A program made the position numbers and the translations under genes. From NCBI RefSeq assembly GCF_019925205.1, contig NC_083563.1, positions 7,068,001 to 7,132,000 on the forward strand: 64,000 nucleotides of DNA, read 5' to 3'. The DNA is from Metopolophium dirhodum (Eukaryota > Arthropoda > Insecta > Hemiptera > Aphididae). Below, piece after piece: positions 50,019 through 63,936 of this stretch. A model generated the notes under the pieces. That model worked only from the letters and a program-made list of their open reading frames with translations. It searched no databases and was not told the DNA's origin. Position 1 is the stretch's first letter. Each line of letters opens with the position of its first letter.

Positions 50019-53000
50019 ATGATTGTAAAACTAATCTATTATCATCTATACAGTGTTATATTTATATTATGAATACATAAGTTGGACAAATTCATAGGTA
50101 CTTAAAGAGTTAAAATAATTTCAACTTCTTTTACAAATAAATGTAGTGGATTAAATTACTTTTTATAATAACCTTCTATTATAGTTCTATAGTTAATGTA
50201 TGCGATCAAAGTTACAATAATTATAATGATTGTCGTATTTCAACGGGTGTACAGCAATTTAGAACATTAGTATTCCGTTTTCATCTTGACATCACAGAGT
50301 CCAGGTTTAAAGGTCTTATGTTAATTAAATATGTAATTGTACCATAATGTAACGATTTTTGCCTTAATAGTTTAATTTTATGGTTTTTTTTCTGAAAATA
50401 AAATGTAAAAAGTATATACAGTTCTGCGATTCCACACTTTAATTGCAAATACGTTCATTAAAAAAGGTCCAGTGAAATCGATTTGAAAATTAAAATAAAA
50501 TTAAAAGTACGATAAGATTAAATAAAATACTTATACCATAAGTATTATATGAATTAAATGGTAACGAAGGGTTATAAGATTGATAACTATAATTGTCTTT
50601 GATAAACTAACTGTTTTTTCTTCAGACGTTTTCTTCAAATGCATGTAATGATTATATGAATGATAAAAAAAGGGTAAATCTCTCTAAAATATAATAAACT
50701 ATTATCACTTAGGGATCAGTGTCAATTGGCCATCATTGGCTTAAATCAAAAACCAGAAATAGCTACAGGATATAATAAAACGTTATTGTAAAAAAATATA
50801 TATAATTTAGGTAACTGAAAAAGCAATACCAACGTAACCTGCATTATTCCGTACAATCATGGTATATGAAAAGGTTCATGATATAAATATAAATATATTA
50901 ATATTCGTCTAAATAATTATATTTTAAAAACTGCATTGTTAATACGATATTATTATTATTACGTCTTAGCATGTATTAAAATTGGAACGTTTCAAGTTGG
51001 TATGATAAACATTATTATGTTCGAAATTGTGTTCATCATCGTAGATACCCGTTATATAATAATCTATTATACTTAAATACTAAAACTACCAATTTTGTTT
51101 ATAGTTGATCGTGGATAAAATTGTTTTTAAATCTTTAAAAAAAAACAAATAATTTAAGTTAATACCACCAACAGCCAAACATTTAATATGACAAATTAGT
51201 AATGGCTAAATACATAGTTGAAATATGTAAGCGTACACCATAAAGTTATATCAAGAATTAATAATAATATAAGCAATTTTAATATAAACACAATATTATG
51301 ATGTTATGTTGCTCGAGTTAAACTTGTATTATATTATGCAATCGTATTTTACAATATTGTTTATATTTACTGAGTTTATTAGTATTATAATATTTTGTTT
51401 AATATATTTTATGGTATGGTTGTACATTAAAAGAGGAATTAAAATAACAATTCATTATTTTATGTAATTTTCAAATATTCAAACAAATATAGAAAAAAAT
51501 GGTTAACACTAAGGAATGAAGCTTTTAGCTGATTACACAAACAAAATCCTAGAATACTGATGAAAATTGTGAAAAGCTGGCACTTTTTTTAACCATGTTA
51601 TTTATTATTTCACAACATAACAACATGATGGTATAATATTACTTATGTTACCTTATCATAATTTTTTAGTTTTAAATAAAATAATTACATTTTACGTGTT
51701 AACTTATTTAGTACATTAATCCAAATAAATCGATGAAAACTACATACTCATATTCATAAACTACTTGTTCTAAAATGTTACTTACTATTGTTTTTATATC
51801 AATTTCAAAAACAGTTTTCAAATCAATGAAATTGTGTTAAACATTTTTTTTATAACTATACTGTTTTAGCAGTGTTTCAACTAGTGAGATATAGGCATAC
51901 ACTCCCATGAAAATACGTGGAAGTATTCAGTATAATACGGTATAGTTCTTATTTTTATACATCGGAGAGATAGTTTCTGACACTTCTATCAGGGAACTCA
52001 TATGGGAAATTTAGAATTTCTACCGAAAACCCTATAGAAGTAGCAAATTGAATAACCAAATAAATAATGTTTTTTTTATTGTCATGTTTTTTTTTATATG
52101 AATATCTTTGTCTTCACATTTTGAATAACTTCCCACAACAACACTATCCGTTCAAGATTATCCAAAATTCACTAATTTTCCGATATATATGAAGTTTTTG
52201 AAACATTAAATTCAACTACAAAATTTGCAGTAAACCCTATAGGTAAGTCATTTTTATTTCTATAATTAGCATGTGAAAGCATTTTGAAACTTGAGATATT
52301 AGTTTTATTTACGAATTATTGTGTTTATAAATAATAATAAAAAATTATGTTTTTCTTAGTACAAGCAAATCTTATAATTTTATGTTCTAGAACTCAATAA
52401 TTAATAAAAAAAAAGAAAAATAGACCGAAAACCATTTTTTTTGAACCTGAAACGTATATATTATCAACGAACATTTGAGGTTAAACTAAGGGTATCGTGT
52501 AGCTTGTAAATATTTTATACAATCAGTGATACATGATTCAATAGGTACTTACCGTTATTGAACTATGATTTCAATAGTTTAGGTATATTAACACATAATT
52601 TTTTTCAGAAAATATTATGCATCAGTAGTTCAGCCTTTAGAGTATACAATTTCGACAATATATATAATAAGTTCAAAATACATAGGTATTTTCATTTTAA
52701 TAACAATGTAATATATTTTAAAAATGGAAAATGTTCATATACTTTTGAAAATCAATATCAGTAATTAACATTATTATATGAAATAATATTTTCAAAATCA
52801 TAAATACTTAGTAAAAATATCACAAACTGTCAATTTATAATTATGAGCTAAGCAAAACATAATGTGTATTTCTTCGTATTTATTAACAATCATCATATAC
52901 TTAATTTAATTTATTTTTCAAATTATTTATCAGTTATAAATCAAGAGAAAATATATGTATATAATATAGATTACTAATTAGTTTAAAAAGTACATTACGT

Positions 53001-56000
53001 ATAAGTAAATACGTATTTAAATATAGTACACTTTTAATCACATGATTAAAATCGAAAATTATTTAATTGCATTGTAGTTATAAATTTTTCTTAAATAGCA
53101 GTTGAAATCTTACAGTTTTGTGGTTCCTAGAAATTAAATTTAAATGATATGAATAACTTAAAAGGTCAAATAATGAATACACCAGTGATAGTAGATTATT
53201 TTATTATCTTGTTAATACATTAAATAATATAAGAATATTATCCATGTGAATTTAATAATAATTCTTGTCTGGTGTCAAAAAGTGAAAATTATGATATTAT
53301 TTTAGAGTTTTGATTAAGAAATTAAGTGACATAGGCTTAGTTGCCTGTCCAATATTATACACTAATTAACTCGATCAAAATCCCTTCAACGTTCCTGACT
53401 AGCAAACTTTATTAAACCCTTGGGCTTTGGTAAGCCCGCATAAAAAGGACTTGGTACAGGTATTCTCCGTTGACACGAAAAGGGTTTGAAGGTTTTATTA
53501 AAGAATTCCTTACATAGTCACATCGTTATTCCTTATTTTTTACCATATAAGAACTGAGATTTAAAACAGTATTTGCTATTTGGATCATGAGTAAATTATA
53601 ATTTATTATGTATTATTGTCTATGTGTTACAGCTTTCATACAAAACTGTATACATTAATTTTTATATTATGAATAGAGGCATATTATACATATTTGGTAT
53701 GCAGTTCAATTGATATTTATGCATATTATATAATAGATTTAACTACTATAGCTATACGTTTAACACATGTAATAAAACAGTTGAATATAATATGAATATT
53801 GTTATAAAGGTACCTTATATTGGGCAATAGATATTATTATAATCTTCAACAGTATAATAATAATATTATGCACAAGACAATCTATTGTCTTATTTAATAA
53901 TATTGATAAGATTTGATTGGGTGACAAATGACAATATTACTGGATACCTACTACTAAAGCAGCTAAGCTAAAATTAAGGTCTTATAATTCAATTTTAAAG
54001 CAATGAAACATGGCTTTTGTAAGTCCACCCCCAGGGGACATCATCTAATTATATTATAGCAACAGATTATAAATCATCAAATTATGAAATAGGTATTAAA
54101 TATTATAATAAGTACTAAATGTACAGTTAAAATAATACGAATTATTTCGTTTGCGTTATTAAATTGTTTTTAAAAGTAAATAAATAATATTTAATTGTTA
54201 TCTTACATGAAACTTAAAAATTAAAAAGATAACTTAAAGACACTTCAGATATATTATATAAAATAATATATATGGTTTACTTGTGAAATTTGAAAATTTT
54301 ATTATGGGCATAAGGGTAACATATTTTAAAATACATTATATTAGGTCCGGATATAGGTATTAGAAAGTCAATGGTTACTATCGATCGCCGATTTTCGTTC
54401 AAACTTAAACCTGCAAGGCTGCAAACATGATATAGATTATTTTGATGACGTCATTGATATTTAAGTTCTTTCACTATAAACTAAAAATAAAATATAGATA
54501 CATTTTTCTTTTTTTTTGTATAGGTACCCTACGCATTATAAACATTAAACATAAATTATTACAATTAATATTATTGAATTTGTACATAGTTTATTATGCT
54601 AATATTTAATCTTCTAAACTTACATAGATAAAGTTTTGAACTTCTCTATCTCTAATAATGTACTATTGACTTATAAATTATACGTTGGAATAATTATCAC
54701 TGACAAACGCAATAGCTTTGTCAATTAACTGTTTAAGATTAAATAGATAATATACTGGGTTAATTATAATATGATATCAATATTATTATAAATTATTGTA
54801 ATATATCTTAACAGTGTTAACATAATATAATATGTTACCAACTGCATATAAATGTGGGTTCTGGGAAAATATTTTATCAATAGCTTAACAAATGTGTCAA
54901 CTATAATAACAAAGTACATATTATATAATACGTATATTTTTTTTTATTTTTATTAATTTTGAAAAGAGTAATATCAACTGTGTATTAAAATGTCATAAAA
55001 CTAATATGACAATTTTAATAAGAAAAACAAATTGTTTTAATTTATCAGGTCCAACAATTATAGTTATTTTGAATGATTATAAATTATAATATATGATATT
55101 ATATTAAGTTAAAATACTAATCGACAATAATATTAAGTCTATACATAATGTTATCATAATTAATTATAGAACATAGTGATTGAAATAAATGTAAATCAGA
55201 GTAATTTTAATAGTTGTTTATTCCTGTGCAGATTTTTTGTGCGAGGTAATATTCAATTTAACTGTTTTTGTTATAAAATAAAACGAATTTTTTTAAATTA
55301 AATATGAAAATCTACATTTTGAATTTGTAGTTACATTTCAGAGAAAATTTACATTCTCTTTCATGTGTTTAAGTTTGTTACAAATGATGGTTGTATAATA
55401 TATTCAATTAGCACCATAATTAATTATTGTATTTAATATGGCTGTAATTACAAACTTAAATTTAAATTAGTAATTTGCAAGTATGCCCCAATTTGTAATT
55501 AATAGTAATGGAGGGAAAAAGAACGAGAGCGATTGACAGAGAGCTAGAGAGAAAAAAACCGATAAGACAGTTTAATGAGCACGTCCATTAGAAATGCAAA
55601 TGTCAACTGGCCGTATGCGGTAGCTGTTTTTATTTCCTCCAATCTTGTGTCTTATTGTTTTATTATTAAAAATTAAAAAGTGTGAACTTCCTCCAGACTG
55701 TGTATTTTTATTGTTCACAAAAATTCCAATAGTTATAAAATTAAATTACGCAAAGGCGCAAAGCTACGATATTATCTCGGCCTCCTTAGTTGCCACCATA
55801 TTCTTTAGTGATTCGTTTTCCTTTGTCTAAACCCATCATAACAAAATAAAACCACGAGGACAGCATGATAATAATAATAATAATAATTCTTTTGTACCAC
55901 AAACGAGTTTGTATCGTGTTAATGGGCTCGCTCAAGTTATTGCAATGTAACTAAATAAAATATATTTTCAAAATTATGTGAATTTTGAAAAATATAATGG

Positions 56001-56770
56001 CTGTCGTAACAATAAAAAAAAACACTTCGTTTATTATTTTCCTTCTTTTTTATGTTAATGTTTTTATGATGACACAATTTTCGGATGGATACTGTGAGTT
56101 GTAAAGCACCATGCGTAATCATTTTAAAGCTCAAAATCAACATTTTTGAAAATGTCAAACTACATTTTATTTTTGTTTGTATAATAAATTATTCAAAGAC
56201 AATTTTTGACTTAATTTTGGAACTTTTGTACTTTGCACAAACTATTTGAATTATATTATAAACGCGACAAAATAAACATTATTTTTATATTTACAATTTC
56301 ATATTTTCAGAGTATAAGTCTGAATAAAAAAGGAATTACCATTTCTTTTTTTTTTTGACAAATTTGTATTACGCTCTGTGAATATAAACAACAATTGCTA
56401 ATTTTAAATAATATTTTGATGGAATTATGATTCATATGTTTTACAAAAAAGTGTATGTACATGCTTGTTTTATAGTGAATGTATAGTAATACCATAATAC
56501 AAAAAAAAATATTTATTGGAGTTCGTTTTACTAAAGATAACTGTGCAACTCGTAGCTTATAAAATTGTGCAATACAAAATATTGTATAAAAAAAAATGTT
56601 CTAAGTGTGTTATCAGAGTAACATTTTTGAAAAGTTCTGCGTATTTATACGAGTGTTCGGGTTCCAATAAACAATTATATAGGTACCTGTTATATTATTA
56701 TGTAGGTAATGTAAATAAGATAAAATTAATTTCCACAATATATTTTTATTACTACATAATTCCATGCGCG
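50019..56770. other. Long AT-rich gene-free stretch
   Basis: No exon is supported. A less AT-rich patch at 55480-55860 contains the octamer ATGCAAAT and GATTGACAG but has only short frames. A (TAA)n tract lies at 55867-55887. A patch at 53340-53520 has short palindromes such as GGGCTTTGGTAAGCCC. Confidence 0.5.
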
Positions 56771-57607
56771 ATTACGCCTTAAATACGCAGATGATACAGT
56801 TCTCTTTGTTGAAAGGCCAATCCTGGGATAAAGTATTTGCTAGTGTTCAATCCGACATGAATAAAATATAATAATGGCAATGTGAAAATAATTTATTCCT
56901 AAACTTATAAAAACTTACATATTACCGCCCTATATAGTTTATTTGAATCAACCAAATAAAACAAATCTATGTATACATGAGAATGATTGTTTAAATCAAA
57001 ATATATGTACATGCCAAACCTTTGTAAAAATAGTTAAAAACTGTAAATATTTAGGTATAGAAATGTGTCATAATCTTAAATGGAACGACCACATAAAATG
57101 TTTAACAAATAAATTAAGAAAACTTATGTATACATTTAAAAATTTAACGGATATTAGACAATTAGAGTAGTGTATCAAGCATTAATAGAATCCATAATTA
57201 ATTATGGTATCTCTATACGGGAAGGTACGAATGATACAACTACAGATCCATTAAAAAAATATAAAAAAAAAAAAATACTAAAAATGATCCTAAAAAAAGA
57301 CTCAAGATACCACACAAAATATTTATACAATGACATGCATGTACTACCAATAAAAAAATTATTTTATAAAGCGTCGGTACTTTACATGATTAAAAATAAC
57401 CTTAATTTTAAAACTGAACACGGACATAATACTAGACAAATATCTAATATCAAGGTACCAACTATGCACAGCAAATTAACACAATCCACATACTTATATA
57501 TTGGTCCAAAAATTTACAATATACTACTTTTAGAAATTAAACACAGAAACTCTTTAAAGATTCTTAAAAAAAAAAATTACACTGACTATTACAAGAACAA
57601 AATATAG
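56771..57607 (+). pseudogene. Decayed CR1/Jockey-like LINE reverse transcriptase, 3' part
   Basis: The reverse transcriptase catalytic box is visible as RLKYADDTVLFVER (YADD at 56784-56795). Stops follow. Then an open frame from 56943 has CKYLGIEMCHNLKWNDHIKC and RKLMYTF, the conserved YLGI...L.W..HI block. After a stop and frame change near 57170 it continues YQALIESIINYGI and on to GPKIYNILL and a stop at 57605-57607. Everything 5' of the YADD box (endonuclease and early RT) is missing. Homopolymer A runs probably caused some frame changes. The clade (CR1, L2 or Jockey) is tentative. Confidence 0.82.
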
Positions 57608-57972
57608 ACAGACTCATAACAAACGGATAGGATTACTGCATTATTTATCATAATAGTTGTACCTACGACTTAAGTAATTATTGTTAATTTCAATTTTATA
57701 TTACCATATTATATTATTGTAGTATTTAACTACACAATTTTTTTACATAATACCATATTATAATATTATATTATATAGACAAAGAGAAGAAAATATATAA
57801 TTACTTATAAGTTATATTATTAATATCATATAGTTATGTGAGAAAGGTATATTACAAATTATCATTATTCAATTTATATACTATTTAATGTATTTATATT
57901 TCAAATTGTAAACTCATGGCCCCCCACACAAACATGTTCAATAGAGCCCATTATCTTCTTGAAAAAAAAAAA
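57608..57972 (+). mobile_element. Probable 3' untranslated region and poly(A) of the LINE
   Basis: AT-rich sequence after the ORF ends in GAGCCCATTATCTTCTTG and an A12 run at 57961-57972, which fits a retrotransposon 3' end. Confidence 0.45.
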
Positions 57973-60900
57973 ACAGTTTTTACAGAACATATTATTATGT
58001 GAACAAACAAAAAAATAATTAGTTAGTATTCGAATTACTAATTGGTTTCGTGAAATTTAAAAAAAAAAACATCGCGAGGAGTTTATTACAAGTATTGATT
58101 TTTTCACTATGCACTAGCAGCTAAAATTAAGTTCCGTATTATTTAATATTTACTTGTACTTTATTGTGGAAATTTCAAAATATTCTCGTTGATAAATCCT
58201 CTATTAAAAGGCTGACTGCAGAGCAATACACATAACTTATTTTAGCAAGAAAGGTAACTTAAACCATTGTTGTCATGGTGGCCACAAAACAGTTAAATAA
58301 ATCATTTTCACTTAATTTATTTGACAAAAATATGAATAGCTCACTACTTAGGAAAACAAAATTAACATTTTTCATTAACTCGTTCTATTTGTTTTTTTTT
58401 TTTATAAATTTATCCCTCATAATAACACAATTAAGCTAAAAAATGTTGTTAGATATACAATCCGAATAAAGTTTAATCTTCTTCGTTGTATATAGATTAT
58501 AATATTTTAATGGTAAAAATCTTTTATTGTTTAATTTTATGATTTTCCATTAGAACTTATGATTGAATAATATTTGTAAAAAAAAGTCTAAATTAATACG
58601 ACACAATTTAGGATGATATAAATAAGATATACATTTTCTAACTATAACAATACAGTTATTTAAAAACTACAAAGCTTTTATAATTGTTGTTAGACGTGTA
58701 AAAACCAATACATTATTTGTAATTCAAATCTATGTCGACACAGCTAATAATTACAGAATAATATCACACTTAAAACCTATTATTCGTAAACAATATTTAC
58801 CACCAACAATTTAATTTTATTAAATACAGTTTATACATATAATATATTTATTAATTGTTAGTAAATAGAAATGTTTAATTGCTGAGAAAATTTTACACAT
58901 ACAAATAATAATTACATTCATCGTGTTCATAGGTAAATCGTATTAAATACAAACAATAACATGCATTTTCGTTGGAATATTATTGATATTCGGTGTTCGT
59001 TTCTGGAGCGGCATTAAAGAAAATTACTACAAACGTTTTTATAATTACATTTATTCACCGATATAATCCACAATTTGTTTTATTTTTTATTTAGAAGCAA
59101 CATTTATTCTTATATCTATATTAGTCAATCTTATCAACGTCATAATAATTATTTATTAAAAACATTTTAGAGTATTCTATTATTTTTATTTCGGTTATTT
59201 TGAATATTTCATTACATAATAATTAGTATCGAAGATATGTCACTTAAAAATATATTGTCAGTACGTGTTTTACTTAAATGATATACCTTACATACATTGA
59301 AATTGTATAAAAAATAAATAAAAACTCTTGGTACAGAGGGATTCGCAAATAGTTTTAATTATACATTTATTAAATTATTCATTTTTCGAATTTTCGAATT
59401 TTCAACTTTAGTTAAAAAAAACACATTTTTATGGCATTTATTTAAATGTTTAAAAGAAAAATCTGCTTAACAATTTACAGTGAAAATGGGAGGTTTGTTG
59501 TTCGAAAAAAAATGTAGTTAGATGGTACACAATATCATAAATAATCCAAGTATCTAAAAATAGGGTCCTTATGTGTATACTTAAAAACTATAAAAATCTG
59601 AATTTGAATAAATAGAGGATAAGCATGCTTGGTAAACCATCATTATGTATATATATATATATATTGATTTAGCTTTTATAAATTTTTTTTTGAGTAAATA
59701 GTTGAAGAAAATATATAATTTTATCACTTCAGTATTTGTAATTCATATTGAATTAAAGTGACTTGAATATTTTTCTGCCTGAGTGGAAAATTGTTATTGC
59801 AGATTTAACGTTATTTATTTTTCTCCCAAAACCTTTGCATTACAACGCAATATGGCGTGGTAATATCATCAACTGTTTACTTTTAGCGTTTTTAAGCACA
59901 CACAAATAACATGCACGCAAACATCAGATATTACATCCAGTTTTACATGACAAGTATACATGCTAAACTTTATTCACCATCTTATTCCATTGGTGTTTTG
60001 TTGTTACAACGAGAGGGTTCCCGTTTCAAATATGTACATATCACAAATTCTTCAAATAATATTGCCTCGACATATCTTATTCGTATTACTTTTATTCAAT
60101 TTCAAAAAATAACATAAGTCATCTATGACACTCAATGAGTACGATATGTTTGAATTCAAGTTGGTATTTTACGCAGACATTTACAATCGGTAGCTGTTGG
60201 TTTAGAATTTAATGTTCGTTTTGGTATCAAACTATCAAAGTTATTTATCTTAAAATCAACTAAAGCAATCCCTCGGAAAGTTAGAATTATCCCGAGAATT
60301 GTGTATATTAAATGTACCTAGTTAATAAGAATTATATTAATTACCATAAAGTACAAACTACCAGAAATATATTATTAATTCAGTAATTGATCGGCTATCA
60401 ACTATCTAAGGTCAATTTATTCATATATTTTATACAAAAAATGTCTTGATAATTAATTTTCTATTGATTGCATAAGTTATAGTTGTCATGTACGAATCAA
60501 CATTCAACATAAGTAATTTAAGATTATAACTGTAACGTATAACCATTAAGTACCTACCTATATATTATAATAATATATACTCAATGGTATTATTTATTTT
60601 ATGATAAGTAACCAAACTTTGAAAATAAAACAATTGAAATAAATACAGATCTATCTATACCTACTACTAAAAATAATCTTACTGCACTTGGTTCATGTGT
60701 CCTGCTAATATAAACTAAAAATACAATTTTCAAAACTGTATTGCCAATGGATATTTTAAATAATATAAAAAAGACATAATAACTATTACCAAAACGATCG
60801 AACAATAGTATAAAAATATACAAACCCTACACTGGCCACAATTTGGTAACTCAGACGCATTACAAAGGGCATACGCCATTCGTATGATTATATTATATGC
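57973..60900. other. AT-rich gene-free stretch
   Basis: No supported feature. A (TA)n run lies at 59646-59664. Confidence 0.5.
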
Positions 60901-60918
60901 GTGTGTGTGTGTGTGTGT
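60901..60918. repeat. (GT)9 microsatellite
   Basis: Nine GT units. Confidence 0.9.
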
Positions 60919-62953
60919 AATTGTGTAATACCACCCGTAATTCCGTTTAAAAAATAACACAACGGAATAATATCTACACTGTATAAATAATACCTTGTGT
61001 TTTGAAAAATCACATCCTGTAAAATATTATGTAATATCACATACACCTACCTCTGGTCACAACCACCATGCACGTCCATCTTAGTACATGTAGTAGTATT
61101 GAGAATACCATCCATGAGAACTACTTGGGTAGCTTATAAATAGACCGGATGAGCGACCTACGGCTCTCTGTCAGTGCTCTCTTGACATCCCCTATTCTAT
61201 AGTCAAGTAATTATAACTAATGCACACACTCTCTGTACCTGCGCATTTGTTCCCTCTCGTCCTTGTTTTATAGTGATTCTTGTGAAAGTTCAGATTACCA
61301 GAATATGAGTTTAAATTACAAAGTCCATCGTCGATTAGATAAAGTCGTATAGTTTTTAGCTGTTCCGAATTTATACGTATTAGAATATTTACGTAAATCC
61401 TCAATTCATCGGTGCATTATTATAATATTAACCCGAATTACAATCTGCCCCTTACAAGGGTTCAATCTAGTACGGCGTTAGGTTTTGTTAACCTTAGCAC
61501 AGAAACTTTGGTTAATAGATTCAAACGTCACTACATTCTAGAGCTATGTCGATACGGCGACGTGATCTGCGTCCAATCCAATTTGTGCGTTGGGCTTATC
61601 CATTTTTACTCATTATTGAGCATAATATATTATTATAGAGTTCATAAAAATCATATCTCATAACTTCAATAACCGAGAAAAAAAGAAATTCCGTAAACGT
61701 ATTATACGTATTGTTCTATTGTAGTATCGATCATTGAATGCATCCCGCTAATATATTATACAACAAACACACGAGGTCAAAAGTGTGCAATCGCGTGTTA
61801 CGCTCGAACTACATGGGTGTAGTAATTGCCAATTAGTAATTTTATTTGGTATCATATTACTGACTTATCGTTGAGATTTTAATTTTGTCAATTTACCTAC
61901 CTATTAATTACAATATTTTGGTACTTACATTTATTTGTTGTACTTATCTGAGTTTTAAATAATATTTTTGTTTGTAAAATGTAATGTAATATTAACTCTT
62001 TTAATGTTTTATTGTTGTTGGTTAAAATATAATGGCATGTAATATGCCACGCCGGTGGATAAATTGTTTACCTCATATTACATTAATAGTTTATTTGCAT
62101 TTGTTATCATACTTAATGTCTGCTTATGAACATAGTTTCTTATTAGTGAATGGAATTTAATTTCGTTGATACAATATATTATAAGTTTGCTGCATGCATC
62201 CAATGTATGTACCTCATATTGTGTTTCGGGTAAGTAATAATAATAATTGCTGTTTGATGCGTATTTTATTTGTGTACAATAGCATTTAAAAATTAAAAAA
62301 TATTACGTTTGACAGTGATGGGTATTTTACAAGTAAGGCCTTTGGGAGGTATGGAGTCTTCCCGGGGAATAGTAAATTCCTTGACAGACATAGTGTTAAT
62401 TTCTACACGAGATAGTGTTGAATCCTATATGAGCTTTTATTAAAAATATGGTTTAAAAAAAATAATTTATATAAGATTGGTACAGTTTTATTATTTTTAT
62501 AAAAATATTAGTTTTTGTAAATAATGATACATATTATGACATATTAAGAAGTTAATATTCATTACAAACAAAAAATAGCTTATGTGCCAAGAAATTTCAG
62601 AATTGCTGGGATAAATGCTATAGAATTTTAGCTTTGAGGACTGGAGGGAGAAAAAGATATTGTCATTTATTGTATGTTCAAGAATATACAATAAATATGG
62701 TAGAATAAATTATAATATATATAAGAATATCCACAGTCGTATTACCATGATACACAGTGCATAAAAACGTCCAATGCGTGTATGAAATTTACTTATAAAA
62801 ATGGTAACTTAAATTATTTTGTTAACTAAATGTTATTTAAAATCTATCAAATGCATTTTTTTTTAAATAAAATCTTCATAAGTAAACGTGTAATAAGAGT
62901 AATATTTCCCACTAGAGCCCGAGCTCCTTGAGAAATGCCAAGCTTGTGTCATC
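60919..62953. other. Gene-free stretch with moderately complex patches
   Basis: 61030-61290 and 61430-61830 are less AT-rich; the first includes TATAAATAG (61135-61143). A 40-codon minus frame at 62290-62420 (TMSVKEFTIPRED) has no recognised family. Nothing can be called. Confidence 0.4.
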
Positions 62954-63078
62954 AAGTAAAAAGGTCAGTGTAGAAGATTACGCCATTTTTTTTTTTTGAT
63001 AGGTAAAAAGGGCACTGTAGGAGATTAAACCATATTTTATTTTTAGGTAAAAAGGTTATTCGTGTAAGAGTTTACATT
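62954..63078. repeat. ~45-bp imperfect tandem repeat, about 2.5 units
   Basis: Three units begin AAGTAAAAAGGTCAGTGTAG (62954), AGGTAAAAAGGGCACTGTAG (63001) and AGGTAAAAAGGTTATTCGTG (63045). On the minus strand they follow directly after the LINE fragment at 63072, so they may be its 3' untranslated repeats. Confidence 0.65.
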
Positions 63079-63240
63079 TGGTCGTCTTCCTTAGCCATTG
63101 GGTGACCATGTGTAAGACGGATGAGGCCTATAATACGAAGGTAGTCAACTATAACTTCGTCCCTTGTGGTCATTTCATATGGTTCGGACCATGGTAATAT
63201 TGTTGGTTTAATTTATCTTGTTATTTTTTGCATTGGCCCA
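63072..63240 (-). pseudogene. Decayed Jockey-like LINE ORF2 C-terminal fragment
   Basis: Read on the minus strand: ITR-stop-IKPTILPW, then EVIVDYLRIIGLIRLTHGH followed by PMAKEDDQ and a stop at 63072-63074. IKP...PW and EV....LRI...RLTH.H.M..E are the RNase-H-distal motifs of insect Jockey-type LINEs. The expected glycine-histidine of the RIGHT..LTH motif is degraded to IIGLIRLTH. A stop in frame and the lack of catalytic domains mark it as dead. It is a different piece of the protein from that at 41550-41727. Confidence 0.68.
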
Positions 63241-63936
63241 GTAGTTTTGCCATTCGATCGTGTGATTAAATCTCGTGGAATTTTATAGATTTCGGTACAA
63301 CAAGGGCACATTTTAAAATCAAAGTTGCCCGTAGTTTCTTAGGTTTTATTTGTGCTCCTTATGTTTATTATTTATATTATAGAAACAGGTGTTGTAATAT
63401 TATATAGATATAATAACGACGTATTAAGAATGAAGATGTTGCTACTTGCTCAAATAGCTATCTAGTAGTTGCTGGTTTCAAGCAGTGAAACATGAGTATT
63501 AAACTTAATGTAAACGTATTTTAGTTATAATGGAAAATTATTAAAAGCCATTCTCATTTTCTTAATAACACAATTTCACGAGTATTGTTAGGGTTTAGTT
63601 AAACACTGGTCTATTTTTAAATTTAATTACTATACCTACCAAAATATATTTTAAATAAAGCTTCTTCTATTACTTAAATATACGCAAGGAAATATAGAAC
63701 ATACAATATAGAGAAACTATTTTGTTTTGTTGAACTCCTCTTTTATATTATTTGAATTAGATAAAATATTAATTAGGAAATAGTAAGTAAAATTATATAT
63801 ATTATATACGTTTAAATAATTCTAAAGCCTTAAATTACATTATAATAATAACAATTTATGGTGAATCAAATAGGTATAATAATTAATTATTCTAAAAATA
63901 TATTGAAATAGTTTGTGATATAAAATCCTTAATATC
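63241..63936. other. Gene-free stretch
   Basis: 63241-63350 may continue the LINE upstream part in decayed form. Beyond that it is AT-rich with no supported feature. Confidence 0.4.
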
